64,000 bases of DNA from assembly GCF_943373825.1 (NCBI RefSeq), contig NZ_CALSBP010000002.1, forward strand, positions 609,501 through 673,500. Reading direction: 5' to 3'. Under the pieces are notes generated by a model. The model did not search any database. It saw only the letters and a program-made list of their open reading frames with translations, and was not told the DNA's origin. Of the stretch, positions 1 through 9,382 are shown in pieces. The DNA is from Aquimarina spinulae (GTDB lineage Bacteria; Bacteroidota; Bacteroidia; Flavobacteriales; Flavobacteriaceae). Numbering within the stretch: position 1 is the stretch's first letter; each line of letters opens with the position of its first letter. Made by a program: the position numbers and the translations under genes.

Positions 1-678
1 TTGATACAGTATTGATTCATCCTCACCGGTTAACTTAGCATATTCATTAGACATGATTGCAACCATTTCCTTTTTGGGTGTTAATCTCGAAAAATTACGA
101 ATCCTGGTTTCCATATCTAAATCTCCAAACTCCATCCTATTTAGATCTACCAAATAAAAATCATATCCAGAACTTGTTTTTACAATCAAGGTATTCCCAG
201 GAGAATGATCTAAAAACAGGATTCCTTTTTCATGAAGATCATACGTAAATCTTGTAAAAGCTCTTAAAATAGCTTCATGATCTGGGTAATCTGGCTCATG
301 TACTAATTCGCGATACGTAAGATCATAATTGAGCAATTCACTAACATAATAGCTTTTTCTAAATAAAAAAAAGGTAGTATATAAATCATAGGCTAATGGG
401 AATGGAGTTTTTATTCCCAGTTCTAATAATCTATTTGCATAATTATAAGACCTTTCTGCCTTTGATTTTCTAAAGAATCGATATACAACCTGATTTATAA
501 AATTAGGAATCTTGAATGATTTGATAGTATACTTTTTACCTTCAATCTCTACAATTTTTATAACATTGCGTTCTGCATCTCCCAATATTTCATGATAATC
601 ATCAAAATGCGCTATTGTTTTCTGCACTTCGGTTTCAACTGATTTATAATCTGGGTGTATGATAAATTTACGTTGCAT
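1..678 (-). CDS. Lipopolysaccharide kinase InaA/WaaP-family protein (3' end cut by window edge)
   Basis: The gene begins at an ATG at 678 and runs off the window, giving 226 codons without a stop. The translation carries the signature of Kdo/WaaP-type sugar kinases, a branch of the eukaryotic-like kinase fold. A catalytic-loop-like segment LFLDHSPGN lies at about residues 154-162 (D157, N162) and a metal-binding-like segment LVDLNRM at about 176-182 (D178). Members of the family phosphorylate sugars of the lipopolysaccharide inner core on the cytoplasmic face of the inner membrane. The neighbouring glycosyltransferases and methyltransferases fit a surface-polysaccharide role. The exact sugar substrate cannot be told, and the C-terminus is not visible. 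Confidence 0.8.
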   Translation of the reverse strand, partial: MQRKFIIHPDYKSVETEVQKTIAHFDDYHEILGDAERNVIKIVEIEGKKYTIKSFKIPNFINQVVYRFFRKSKAERSYNYANRLLELGIKTPFPLAYDLYTTFFLFRKSYYVSELLNYDLTYRELVHEPDYPDHEAILRAFTRFTYDLHEKGILFLDHSPGNTLIVKTSSGYDFYLVDLNRMEFGDLDMETRIRNFSRLTPKKEMVAIMSNEYAKLTGEDESILYQ

Positions 679-775
679 TCTTTATGTATAATAATCTAAA
701 CAAAAGTAACTTTTTGATACGGTTCCTCGGTAATTAGTATTTGGGGATAAGACAAACTTAGACACTTAGTATAAA

Positions 776-1831
776 TTACAGTAAGGATTTGTATATTTCA
801 TTGTATTCTAATGCTGCTGTTTGCCAACTAAATTTTTCTAATTGGGTTTTAATTTTTTCCTCCATTATAAGTCTATTAGACTCAAAATAGGCAATTTTTG
901 TTAAAAACACATCAGCCATATATTCAGCCCCTAATTCTTCCCAATAAAAACATGCTTCTCCTCCTATTTCGGGTAAAGAAGTTTTATTATAAAGAAAAAT
1001 AGGTTTATTAAAGTTTAATGCTTCAACTACTGGTAATCCAAATCCTTCTCTTGAAGAAGGAAATACAAAAGCAAAACAATTAGTAAACAGCTTCACTTTT
1101 GTTTCTTCGGATACAATACCTTTCAAAAAAACTCTATCTTCTAAGTTATTTTCTTTAATTACATTTTTTAAATGTAAAACATAATCGCTACTACCTTTTC
1201 CTGCAAGAATAAGTTTAAATTTTTCTGGAATGTGATTCATCATCAAAATAAGCTTCTCCAGGTTTTTATACGGTCTCATTTCCGTAATACAAAAAAGATA
1301 ATCATCTGTATTCTTTTCAGGGTCAATTAACGAGGTTTCTTTTAAAGAATTGCCATTATAGATTACTTTTTGTGTTTTTGACGCAGTAACATCAAAATGC
1401 TTATTCACCTCATCTTTGGTAAAGTGCGATACAAAAACAAGCACTTGTGCTCTATCTATTTTTTTTTGAATAAAATCCTTCGTTTTCTGATCTACTGCAT
1501 CCTCATACATAAAATTAATATCATGAATCGTTAAAACATATGGGATTTTCTTATTTGAAGGTTCTATTTTACTTAGCTGGTTGGTAGAATGAAATATATA
1601 ATTACGACCAAAGATACCCAACTGGCGATGTATTGAATAATAGTATTTAACAAAAATATTCTTTTGATCAAATATTGATTTATAACCTCCTTTTTTGGGG
1701 GTATAAAAAATATAATTTATATCAGTATCAATAGATGAAAAAGCTTTAGATAAATGATATGAAAATTGCCCAAAGCCTTTATTTAAGTTTTTTAAGTAAT
1801 GAAAATCTACAAATACTCTTTTATTCTTCAC
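776..1831 (-). CDS. Glycosyltransferase family 4 (group 1) protein
   Basis: This 351-residue protein looks like a GT-B glycosyltransferase. The N-terminal half holds FHYLKNLNKGFGQFSYHL and a DIN segment near residue 104. The C-terminal half has EMRPYKNL near 184, an AGKG turn near 211, and the nucleotide-sugar-binding EX7E region SREGFGLPVVEAL near 261-273. It probably adds a sugar during lipopolysaccharide or capsule assembly in the cytoplasm. The only plausible start is a GTG at 1831, because no ATG occurs until well inside the domain. It begins 4 nt after the stop of the upstream gene, so the two are probably translationally coupled. Donor and acceptor are unknown. Confidence 0.85.
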   Translation of the reverse strand: MKNKRVFVDFHYLKNLNKGFGQFSYHLSKAFSSIDTDINYIFYTPKKGGYKSIFDQKNIFVKYYYSIHRQLGIFGRNYIFHSTNQLSKIEPSNKKIPYVLTIHDINFMYEDAVDQKTKDFIQKKIDRAQVLVFVSHFTKDEVNKHFDVTASKTQKVIYNGNSLKETSLIDPEKNTDDYLFCITEMRPYKNLEKLILMMNHIPEKFKLILAGKGSSDYVLHLKNVIKENNLEDRVFLKGIVSEETKVKLFTNCFAFVFPSSREGFGLPVVEALNFNKPIFLYNKTSLPEIGGEACFYWEELGAEYMADVFLTKIAYFESNRLIMEEKIKTQLEKFSWQTAALEYNEIYKSLL

Positions 1832-1835
1832 CTTA

Positions 1836-2777
1836 TTATAAATTTAGAATTCTCTTTATCCAATTATCTATCAGGTACTTTTGATAGATTTCATTTGGTA
1901 TTTCTTCATATTCATTCTCAAAAAAAGATTTAGGAATTTGAATATTATTTTTATCTATTATCAAGATATTATTTGGGTTATAAAAATCGTAGCTAGCAAT
2001 AGCTGCATTGGTCGTTATTAGTTTTTTGCTATTCCCTAAGCTTTCAAAAACTCTAAACGATAATCCATCTTGTCCTTCTCTATGAATATCTAACAATACA
2101 TTAGAATGAGCTACTAACTCATTAACCTCTTTCATATTTATTCGTTCTGTAACGTACTCTACACTACTTTTGGATTCAATTTTCTTTTTCCCAAAACTGA
2201 TAATTTTATAGGATACACCTAACCCATCTAATTTTAAAGCTATATCATCTATAAATTTAGATCGTTTGCTAAATGTACTTATATTAAAAACCTCTTGTTC
2301 TATCGGTAGGTTATTTTTGTTTTCTTTAAAAATATAATTTGTCGCAAATTTAAAATTATGCTTTTTTGAATCGTTGGGTTCAAAAGTATATACCTCATCA
2401 AAAAAAGGAGCTACTAATAATATTTTTGGTATTCTTTCTATATTATCATTAAAAAATGCTGTCAAATTCCCAGTAAATGAGCTTATATTCTTAATAATCT
2501 GAGGAAGTAAAAAATTAGCGTTAAGCATTAGGATTTTATCTTGTTTCCCAATTTCGTTCAATCGCTTAAGGATTTCTTTATTTAGGTGATTCTTTTTTAT
2601 ATCGTATTTAAAAAAAGTTTTCCCAATAAAATTAAAAATTCGGTGAAAAACCGTAGGATACTGATACCTAAAAGTGTGAAAGTTTATATGATTAACTTCA
2701 TATCCCTGCTTTTTTAGACTCTTGGCAATTTCATCGTTAATCCCCAAAACATCTAGACTAATCAGTGTTATTTTCAT
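1836..2777 (-). CDS. Glycosyltransferase-like protein (CgeB/GT1 type)
   Basis: The protein has 313 residues with an ATG at 2777. Its C-terminal third reads like the nucleotide-sugar-binding lobe of a GT-B transferase: VLLDIHREGQDGLSFRVFES followed by LGNSKKLITTNAAI. The N-terminal part has ITLISLDVLGIN and alternating strand-helix patterns. It lacks the classical EX7E motif, so activity is inferred from fold-like pattern and context. It forms an operon with the glycosyltransferase 4 nt downstream, with the InaA-type kinase beyond it on the same strand. A role in surface glycan assembly is likely, but the substrate cannot be given. Confidence 0.65.
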   Translation of the reverse strand: MKITLISLDVLGINDEIAKSLKKQGYEVNHINFHTFRYQYPTVFHRIFNFIGKTFFKYDIKKNHLNKEILKRLNEIGKQDKILMLNANFLLPQIIKNISSFTGNLTAFFNDNIERIPKILLVAPFFDEVYTFEPNDSKKHNFKFATNYIFKENKNNLPIEQEVFNISTFSKRSKFIDDIALKLDGLGVSYKIISFGKKKIESKSSVEYVTERINMKEVNELVAHSNVLLDIHREGQDGLSFRVFESLGNSKKLITTNAAIASYDFYNPNNILIIDKNNIQIPKSFFENEYEEIPNEIYQKYLIDNWIKRILNL

Positions 2778-2885
2778 GTTTTAAATAATAATAGAGACAA
2801 ACTTACTAAAACTAAAGAATCATATTGCTAAAAAAGTAATTTTTAAAATCAATACATTTGTCAGCATTATATTAAAATTATTATA

Positions 2886-3548
2886 ATGAATTATCTATTT
2901 ATCATTTTACTTATTGTGCTATTGGGGATTGCATTTCCCAAAATCCTCAAGCTTATTAAACATAAGTCATTATATCCTTTTATGCCCTACAAATATAATT
3001 TTAGAAGAAGACGCATAACTTTTTCTAAAACATTGCAGCTTTTAAATGAACGAAATGCAAAAATATTGGTAGAGACAGGAACTTCTAGAAACGGTCTTAA
3101 AGCGACTAAAACTGATGGTGGAGCAACAATCGTTTTTGGTAAATGGGCAAAAGAAAATAGTGCAAAAATGCATTCTGTGGATATTAGTAAAGATTCTGTG
3201 CAAGGAGCTCAGGAAGCAGTACAAGAAGAAAACTTACAAGATAGTACAACAGTATATCTAGGAGATTCTCTAGACTTCTTAAAGAATTTCAACGAATCTA
3301 TCGACTTTCTATACTTAGATAGCTATGATTATTCAAAAACCGATATAGAGATTCAAAAAAACAGTCAAGAGCATCACTTACAAGAATTCATCCTGGCTGA
3401 AGATAAGCTGCATGATAAATCTATCGTTTTAATAGATGATTGCAGACTTCCCGGAGGCGGTAAAGGAAAAACAGTTGTAGAGTATATGCTAAAAAAAGAT
3501 TGGGAGATTTTAATTAATGCATATCAAATTTTATTAGTAAAAAAATAA
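2886..3548 (+). CDS. Membrane-anchored class I SAM-dependent methyltransferase-like protein
   Basis: The 220-residue product starts with a single hydrophobic segment (about residues 3-19) followed by basic residues, which suggests an N-terminal membrane anchor with the domain on the cytoplasmic side. The rest resembles class I methyltransferases of the CmcI/Methyltransf_24 kind: ILVETGTSRNG near residues 60-70 as the SAM-binding loop, HSVDIS near 98, GDSLDFL near 127, and the acidic strand IDFLYLDSYDYS near 138-149. It is divergent from the glycosyltransferase gene and shares the surface-polysaccharide neighbourhood. The methyl acceptor is unknown. Confidence 0.65.
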   Translation: MNYLFIILLIVLLGIAFPKILKLIKHKSLYPFMPYKYNFRRRRITFSKTLQLLNERNAKILVETGTSRNGLKATKTDGGATIVFGKWAKENSAKMHSVDISKDSVQGAQEAVQEENLQDSTTVYLGDSLDFLKNFNESIDFLYLDSYDYSKTDIEIQKNSQEHHLQEFILAEDKLHDKSIVLIDDCRLPGGGKGKTVVEYMLKKDWEILINAYQILLVKK

Positions 3549-3624
3549 TCTTTTTTATAAGGTTTTAAAAAATTATTACACTTCAATTACCTATACTAAT
3601 TAATGTGATTTTACTATAGATCGA

Positions 3625-3632
3625 TATATTTG
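3625..3632 (+). promoter_or_regulatory. Predicted -7 box (TATATTTG)
   Basis: The octamer fits the Bacteroidota TAnnTTTG -7 consensus and lies 95 bp before the methyltransferase ATG at 3728, which would leave a long leader. No clear TTTG -33 box is seen at the usual 19-21 bp spacing, so this is tentative. Confidence 0.35.
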
Positions 3633-3727
3633 CATGATATTTAGTAATTGCACCTTAAAAATAAAGTGATAATTTCTATTCAAAATGTAATTGCAAAAAT
3701 TATCATTAACTAAAAAATATTATAATA

Positions 3728-4369
3728 ATGGATTATGACAATAAACCCGAGGGGTACTACAATAATATCAGAAATGAAATGTTTTCTTTTTTCCCAAAAG
3801 AAGCAAAAACAGTATTAGATGTTGGTTGTGGAGAAGGTACTTTTGCTGCTTTTATTAAAGAAAAACACAATACTGAAACCTGGGGTATTGAATTGATGCC
3901 GGAGCATGGAAAAAAGGCCGAAAAAGTGCTCGACAAAGTTTTTATTGGCGAATGTGAAAAATTTATTGATGAGCTACCAGATAATCATTTTGATGTGATC
4001 TACTTCAATGATGTATTAGAACATCTTGTAGATCCATATTGGGTGTTAGAAAAAATAAAAAACAAACTATCACAAAACGGTGTCATTATAAGCTCGATAC
4101 CTAATATGAGATACCATAGTGCTTTAAAAAACCTGGTACTTAAAAAGAATTGGGAATATGAAGAACACGGTATAATGGATAAAACACACTTGCGATTCTT
4201 TACTGGTAAGAGTATTGCAAATATGTATACGAGATTAGGGTATAAAATAGTACTTCATAAAGGTATTAATAAAACAAAATCTATTAAGCCATTTCTATAT
4301 AATATTCCTTTTCTATTTACAGCAATGGATATGAGATATCTGCAGTATGCTACAGTTGTTAAAAAGTAA
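3728..4369 (+). CDS. Class I SAM-dependent methyltransferase (Methyltransf_23 type)
   Basis: The product has 213 residues and clear class I methyltransferase motifs. Motif I is TVLDVGCGEGTFAAF (about residues 31-45), an acidic IEL follows at about 56-58, and HFDVIYFNDVLEHLVDP lies at about 90-106. This pattern is common in enzymes that methylate sugars, quinones or small molecules. It has its own long leader and ends before a strong hairpin. Its position after the polysaccharide genes suggests it methylates a surface glycan, but this is inferred from context only. Confidence 0.8.
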   Translation: MDYDNKPEGYYNNIRNEMFSFFPKEAKTVLDVGCGEGTFAAFIKEKHNTETWGIELMPEHGKKAEKVLDKVFIGECEKFIDELPDNHFDVIYFNDVLEHLVDPYWVLEKIKNKLSQNGVIISSIPNMRYHSALKNLVLKKNWEYEEHGIMDKTHLRFFTGKSIANMYTRLGYKIVLHKGINKTKSIKPFLYNIPFLFTAMDMRYLQYATVVKK

Positions 4370-4471
4370 GATCTAAGAAAGAGATGAATAATCTGCTTTC
4401 TTTGGATAATAAGAATATTAAATTAACTTATCACTTACTCCAAAATACAGAAGGCATTTTATATACAAATT

Positions 4472-4503
4472 AACAAAGGGTTCCAACATTGGAACCCTTT
4501 GTT
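4472..4503. terminator. Rho-independent terminator, probably bidirectional
   Basis: A perfect 13-bp inverted repeat (AACAAAGGGTTCC and its complement) with a 6-nt loop is followed by a T-rich stretch on the plus strand. It lies between convergent genes ending at 4369 and 4538. Confidence 0.85.
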
Positions 4504-4537
4504 TTTTAAATTCTATCTAATTTTAGCGTTTATCAAA

Positions 4538-5488
4538 CTACCAATTAATTCGATCTCTCCATCGGTTACGTTCTACATCACCATACATCTTCTCTGTTAT
4601 GGTTCCGCTTACATTAATATCCCAATGAGCACCAGCTATTGGCCCCGGAGCAGTGACAGAATTAAGAAGTAATGTTTGATGGGTAGCACAAGAGGATGAA
4701 AATACAACAGAACGATTATTAACATCACTTGGATGAGATGAAACCGGACCATTATGGTTTCTTAAAAAAGAGTTATTACTTAAATTAATTGAAATTTCTC
4801 TTCTTTCTCCAGAAAGTCTCCATCTTCTACGTTTAGGATTATATTCTAACTTTACTCGTAAGAATATTCTATAAGTATCTACCCGGAAAGGTCCTCCTGT
4901 ATTTAAATGTTCTGCATAAACTTCGTGCACATATTTAAAAGCTCGAGGAGAAGTTCCTTGAACGTTACCCGAACCGCAATTCTCTACATATCTTTGTTTT
5001 CTAAATTCATATTGATTATCTACAACAACTGTTTTTGCTGCACCTATTCCTGTCTCATTACCAGGTACTCCTTTAGGATCAACTCGGGTGTAAGATACAG
5101 AACCAACTTCTTTAAGGTTTTCTATATTAGATTTTTGAGCTGCAATTCCTTCTGCATCAAGTTCATAAAATTTACCATCCTTAAACCAAATGATTTTACC
5201 TCCTAATTCAAACTCATTATCATTATTTAAAATTCCTTGAATTGCAGGTGAAACCTCCAGGTCTCTATCAAATGAGAAAAAAGAGTTCATTTCTAACTCC
5301 TCCATACCTAATTTTGAAAACTTAGAATAAAGATCATTAAATTCATTCCAATCTTTAAAAGAAAATCTATCCGTTTTTGATTCAATAGTTGACTCGACAC
5401 TTGCCTCATGTTCAATAGAATTGACATCTCCTTTTTCACAAGAAATGATTACTGTCATTATGAACAGTAAAAAAATGATTTTTTTCAT
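4538..5488 (-). CDS. Lipoprotein of unknown function
   Basis: The protein has 316 residues and begins with a lipoprotein signal peptide (MKKIIFLLFIMTVIISC, lipobox cysteine at residue 17), so it should be lipidated and sit in an outer or inner membrane leaflet. After a low-complexity acidic linker comes a mixed strand-rich domain. The second half contains several cysteines (YVENCGSG near 170, SSSCATHQ near 265) and a basic stretch PKRRRWRLSGERRE near 213-226. No known domain is recognised. It is a monocistronic gene facing the terminator at 4472-4503. Confidence 0.75.
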   Translation of the reverse strand: MKKIIFLLFIMTVIISCEKGDVNSIEHEASVESTIESKTDRFSFKDWNEFNDLYSKFSKLGMEELEMNSFFSFDRDLEVSPAIQGILNNDNEFELGGKIIWFKDGKFYELDAEGIAAQKSNIENLKEVGSVSYTRVDPKGVPGNETGIGAAKTVVVDNQYEFRKQRYVENCGSGNVQGTSPRAFKYVHEVYAEHLNTGGPFRVDTYRIFLRVKLEYNPKRRRWRLSGERREISINLSNNSFLRNHNGPVSSHPSDVNNRSVVFSSSCATHQTLLLNSVTAPGPIAGAHWDINVSGTITEKMYGDVERNRWRDRINW

Positions 5489-5696
5489 AATATTAAGGTT
5501 TTAAGATTATTTTTGCACAAAATAATTTCTGTCATGCATTCAGAATTTGTATAATGAAATTGGCCAATTCATAAATGAATGTTTTCAACAGTAAGCATGT
5601 TACCGGCAAAAACAATAATTACAACTACTTTAACTTTTCTTACAAAAAAAGTTTTAAAGTAATACCATTTCATAATCATCTATTAATTCAAAACTA

Positions 5697-6266
5697 ATGT
5701 CTGATCAAATCATAGAAACCCAAAATGCAATCAACACACTAAAAAAAGGAGGGATTATCCTCTATCCTACCGATACGATTTGGGGTATTGGTTGTGATGC
5801 TACTAATGCAGAAGCAGTTGATAAGGTATATGCCTTAAAAAAACGGGAAGAAAGCAAATCCATGATTTGTTTGGTTAGTGATTTTAAAATGCTGCAACAA
5901 TACATAGAAGAAGTTCCTGAAGTAGCCTATGATATTCTAAAATATGCTTCAAAACCCACTACTATTATCTATGACAGACCTTTGCATGTTGCAGAAAATA
6001 TTATTGCAGATGATAACACATTAGGTATTCGAGTGGTAAGAGATCCTTTTTGCGGAAAACTAATTAGGAAGCTTAAAAGACCTATCGTCTCAACTTCTGC
6101 TAACATTAGTGGTATGCCTGCTCCAAAAAACTTAAAAGAAATACCTGCTGCAATTTTGGAAGGCGTAGACTATGTCGTAAATTTGCCCCTACAAAAAAAA
6201 GGAGCTAAACCTTCTTCGATTATTAAAATAGGAGGAGATAGTACCGTAAAAATTATTAGGAAGTAA
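5697..6266 (+). CDS. L-threonylcarbamoyladenylate synthase, YrdC/Sua5/YciO family
   Basis: At 189 residues this matches the short YrdC-like form without a Sua5 C-terminal extension. The family signature is visible at the N-terminus: GGIILYPTDTIWGIGCDA (about 18-35) followed by KKREESKSMICLV near 48-60, and PIVSTSANISGMPAP near 130-144, which bind ATP and threonine. The enzyme makes threonylcarbamoyl-AMP from threonine, bicarbonate and ATP for the t6A37 modification of tRNAs reading ANN codons. The CCA-adding enzyme gene begins 7 nt downstream, so both are probably one tRNA-processing operon. A YciO paralogue cannot be excluded. Confidence 0.85.
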   Translation: MSDQIIETQNAINTLKKGGIILYPTDTIWGIGCDATNAEAVDKVYALKKREESKSMICLVSDFKMLQQYIEEVPEVAYDILKYASKPTTIIYDRPLHVAENIIADDNTLGIRVVRDPFCGKLIRKLKRPIVSTSANISGMPAPKNLKEIPAAILEGVDYVVNLPLQKKGAKPSSIIKIGGDSTVKIIRK

Positions 6267-6273
6267 TTGATTC

Positions 6274-7716
6274 ATGTCGGAAATCAAAAATTATAAAGAA
6301 GCATTACAACATCCAATTTTTGATACAATTGCCAAAGCATCAGCAAGTCTAAAACTAGACAGCTATGTTATCGGTGGATTTGTAAGAGATCATATATTGC
6401 AAAGAAAAACTGCTAAAGATATTGACATCGTTGCTATTGGCAGCGGTATAGCATTAGCAAAAGAAGTCTCTAATCTTTTACCGGGTAATCCCAAAGTACA
6501 GGTTTTTAAAACCTATGGTACTGCAATGCTAAAAGCTGATGATATCGAGGTAGAATTTGTTGGAGCACGAAAAGAATCTTACTCTGAAAATAGTCGCAAT
6601 CCCATCGTAGAAAACGGAAGTTTAGAAGATGACCAAAATAGACGGGATTTTACGATTAATACTCTTGCTTTACACCTATCACCAGAACATTATGGAGAAA
6701 TACTGGATCCTTTTAATGGTTTAGAAGATCTTAAATCAAAAATAATTCGTACTCCTCTAGATCCTGATATTACGTATTCTGATGATCCTTTGCGAATGAT
6801 GAGAGCAATTCGTTTTGCTACACAACTCAATTTCAAAATAGAATCTACCTCGCTAGAGGCTATTGCAAAAAACAAAGATCGAATTAAGATCATTACTAAA
6901 GAGCGTATAGTAGATGAGTTACATAAAATTATTTTAAGTAATAAACCTTCAACTGGCTTTATATTACTAGAACAAACCGGTCTTTTGGATTACATACTAC
7001 CAGAGCTTATTGCGCTAAAGGGTATTGATGAAGTCGAAGGACAACGACATAAAGATAATTTTTATCACACCTTAGAGGTTGTAGATAATATTGCCGAAAA
7101 TACAGATAATCTCTGGTTGCGTTGGGCAGCTTTACTTCATGATATCGGTAAAGCTCCTACCAAAAAGTTTAGCAAAAAAGTTGGATGGACTTTTCATGGC
7201 CATGAATTTGTAGGTTCAAAAATGGTATTCAAACTATTTAAGCGTCTAAAAATGCCGCTAAATGAAAAAATGAAGTTTGTTCAAAAAATGGTATTAATGA
7301 GTTCCAGGCCTATAGTAATTGCAACAGAAGTTACAGATTCTGCTGTTCGAAGACTGGTCTTTGATGCAGGAGAGTATATTGAAGAATTAATGACACTTTG
7401 TGAAGCCGATATTACAACCAAAAATCCTAAACGTTTTAAAAAATATCATAATAATTTCAAGATTGTAAGGCAAAAAATGATTGAAGTTGAAGAACGAGAT
7501 CATGTTCGCAACTTTCAACCACCTGTTACAGGGGAAGAGATTATGGAAACCTTTAATATCAAGCCCTCTCGTGAAATAGGAATCATTAAAGAAGCCATTA
7601 AAGAAGCAATTCTTGAAGGAGAGATTCCTAATGAACATGAAGCGGCTTATGAATATATGGTAAAGAAAGGTGAAGAATTAGGGTTGATTACAGAAAGTAA
7701 TGAAAATTCAAAATAA
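6274..7716 (+). CDS. cca: CCA tRNA nucleotidyltransferase with HD domain
   Basis: This 480-residue protein has the class II poly(A)-polymerase head domain: [12 protein letters not shown] (about 31-42) then the metal-binding KDIDIVAIG (about 48-56), [11 protein letters not shown] near 127 and the [13 protein letters not shown] segment near 169. A C-terminal HD phosphohydrolase domain is marked by [13 protein letters not shown] near 285-297. Such enzymes add or repair the 3' CCA end of tRNA in the cytoplasm using CTP and ATP. The length and the HD domain are as usual for Bacteroidota. It follows the YrdC-like gene by 7 nt. Confidence 0.92.
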   Translation: MSEIKNYKEALQHPIFDTIAKASASLKLDSYVIGGFVRDHILQRKTAKDIDIVAIGSGIALAKEVSNLLPGNPKVQVFKTYGTAMLKADDIEVEFVGARKESYSENSRNPIVENGSLEDDQNRRDFTINTLALHLSPEHYGEILDPFNGLEDLKSKIIRTPLDPDITYSDDPLRMMRAIRFATQLNFKIESTSLEAIAKNKDRIKIITKERIVDELHKIILSNKPSTGFILLEQTGLLDYILPELIALKGIDEVEGQRHKDNFYHTLEVVDNIAENTDNLWLRWAALLHDIGKAPTKKFSKKVGWTFHGHEFVGSKMVFKLFKRLKMPLNEKMKFVQKMVLMSSRPIVIATEVTDSAVRRLVFDAGEYIEELMTLCEADITTKNPKRFKKYHNNFKIVRQKMIEVEERDHVRNFQPPVTGEEIMETFNIKPSREIGIIKEAIKEAILEGEIPNEHEAAYEYMVKKGEELGLITESNENSK

Positions 7717-7788
7717 GTATCGTTACACTTTCTTACTATTCAACTTTATAACTCTCAAGTTTTGTCACTTTGAAACTTTGAATAAAAA

Positions 7789-8805
7789 ATGAAAAAAGAC
7801 AATAAAAAGGTAATATATTGGTTGCTCACAGGTTGCTTATTGATTTTTATTATGGTTATTGTTGGTGGAATTACCAGACTTACTCATTCTGGGCTATCGA
7901 TCTCTAATTATAAATTAATTTCTGGTACTATTCCTCCTATGAGTGAAACAGAATGGAATGCTGCATTTGATCTATACAAACAATACCCCGAATATCAAAA
8001 GATAAACCATCAATTTACTCTCGAAGATTTTAAAGATATTTATTTTTGGGAATGGTTACATCGTGTCATCGGAAGATTTATCGGTATTGTATTTATAGTA
8101 CCTTTCGTATATTTTTTAATTAGAAAACAACTTACCACACCCACAATAAAAAAATCTATAATACTTATGTTACTCGGAGGTTTTCAGGGTTTCCTTGGTT
8201 GGTTTATGGTAAAAAGTGGGTTAATCGACAGACCCGATGTAAGTCATTATCGACTTGCAATGCACCTCACTGCAGCATTTATAACCTTTGCGTATACATT
8301 TTGGGTAGCTCTAGATCTTATATATCCAGACAAAAAACAAATTGACACTAAATTTAGAAATCTGATTCGATGGGCCTTATCGATACTTATACTTCAGATT
8401 ATCTATGGTGCTTTTGTCGCTGGCTTAGATGCTGGTCTATTACATAACCACTGGCCGTTAATGAATGACGGAGCTTTAATTCATGAATCCGTTTATATAG
8501 AACAATCTCCTTTAATCAAGAATTTTGTAGAAGGAAAGAGTGGAGTTCAGTTCATACACCGTTATCTGGCTTATATAGTTGTAGGGCTTATTGCCTTTAT
8601 CTGGTATAGAAGTAAAAGAATTAAAAAAAATAATACTCAATCTAATTCATTAAATACATTAGTAATTATCGTATGTATCCAGTTTTTGCTAGGAATATTT
8701 ACATTAATTTTTAGAGTGCCCATAGTATTAGGGGTATTACATCAAATTGTTGCTTTTTTCTTATTAGGGGCAATGACTTTTTCATTACATCGTTTTAGTA
8801 AATAA
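7789..8805 (+). CDS. ctaA: Heme A synthase, COX15/CtaA family
   Basis: The 338-residue integral membrane protein has about eight hydrophobic segments and the conserved histidines of COX15/CtaA: THSGLSI near residue 30, WEWLHRVIGR near 83-92, AMHLTAAF near 160, FIHRYLAY near 259, and VLHQIVAF near 319. The enzyme oxidises the heme O methyl group to make heme A for aa3-type cytochrome oxidase. The loop GTIPPMSETEWNAAFDLYKQ between the first helices is typical of the type II (proteobacterial/Bacteroidota) form. A TTTGAAACTTTG motif lies just before the start at 7769-7780; a similar one flanks the four-helix-bundle gene at 9415. Confidence 0.93.
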   Translation: MKKDNKKVIYWLLTGCLLIFIMVIVGGITRLTHSGLSISNYKLISGTIPPMSETEWNAAFDLYKQYPEYQKINHQFTLEDFKDIYFWEWLHRVIGRFIGIVFIVPFVYFLIRKQLTTPTIKKSIILMLLGGFQGFLGWFMVKSGLIDRPDVSHYRLAMHLTAAFITFAYTFWVALDLIYPDKKQIDTKFRNLIRWALSILILQIIYGAFVAGLDAGLLHNHWPLMNDGALIHESVYIEQSPLIKNFVEGKSGVQFIHRYLAYIVVGLIAFIWYRSKRIKKNNTQSNSLNTLVIIVCIQFLLGIFTLIFRVPIVLGVLHQIVAFFLLGAMTFSLHRFSK

Positions 8806-8819
8806 CAATGCATTTATAG

Positions 8820-8827
8820 TATCTTTG
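8820..8827 (+). promoter_or_regulatory. Predicted -7 box (TATCTTTG)
   Basis: The octamer matches TAnnTTTG and ends 25 bp before the ATG at 8853, which suits a short leader for the PRiA4-like gene. No good -33 box is visible. Confidence 0.5.
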
Positions 8828-8852
8828 CATTTCCAAATTAATTAATTTAATA

Positions 8853-9371
8853 ATGATATACCGTTTCAGAATTATCCTGGATACAGAAGAAGATGTATTT
8901 AGAGATATTGAAATAGAACAAGATGCTACTTTAGAGCAGTTTCATAATGTAATAACCCAATCTTTTGGTTTTGACGGAACAGAAATGGCTTCTTTTTACA
9001 TTAGTGATGATCAATGGAATCAAGGAGAAGAAATATCATTATTTGATATGAGTGATGGTAATCAGCCTGTTAGATTAATGAATGAAACTACTCTTATTGA
9101 TGTGGCTCATGAGGCTTCTCCCAAGTTAATCTATATCTATGACTTCTTAAACATGTGGACGTTTTTGGTAGAACTTGCTGAAATTGCTGAATATGAAAAC
9201 GGAAGAGAATATCCAAATGTAATGTATATTCATGGTCAAATACCTGATCAGGCACCTGATAAAGAGTTTAAAGCAGAAGAATTAGACGACTTTAATGAAG
9301 AAGGTGAAAATAAAGATTTTATGGATCTTGATGAATATGAAGATTTGGGATTTGATGAGAATTGGAATTAA
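8853..9371 (+). CDS. Plasmid pRiA4b ORF-3-like family protein
   Basis: The 172-residue protein has the N-terminal pattern of the PRiA4_ORF3 family: YRFRIILDTEEDVFRDIEIE followed by ATLEQFHNVITQSFGFDG (about 25-43) and the MASFYISDDQWNQGEEI loop. The C-terminus is very acidic (roughly residues 130-172, rich in D and E). The family is widespread on chromosomes and mobile elements, and its biochemical role is not established. It may form a small operon with the genes that follow. Nothing here suggests a mobile element. Confidence 0.8.
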   Translation: MIYRFRIILDTEEDVFRDIEIEQDATLEQFHNVITQSFGFDGTEMASFYISDDQWNQGEEISLFDMSDGNQPVRLMNETTLIDVAHEASPKLIYIYDFLNMWTFLVELAEIAEYENGREYPNVMYIHGQIPDQAPDKEFKAEELDDFNEEGENKDFMDLDEYEDLGFDENWN

Positions 9372-9382
9372 TTTAGATAACA

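Noticed and set aside
4384..4473. A 29-codon ORF after the methyltransferase gene
   Set aside because: Too short, with no start-site or family support, and it lies between the gene and its terminator.
8853..9371. Treating the PRiA4 ORF3-like gene as an insertion-element passenger
   Set aside because: No transposase or terminal repeats are near, and the family is common on chromosomes.
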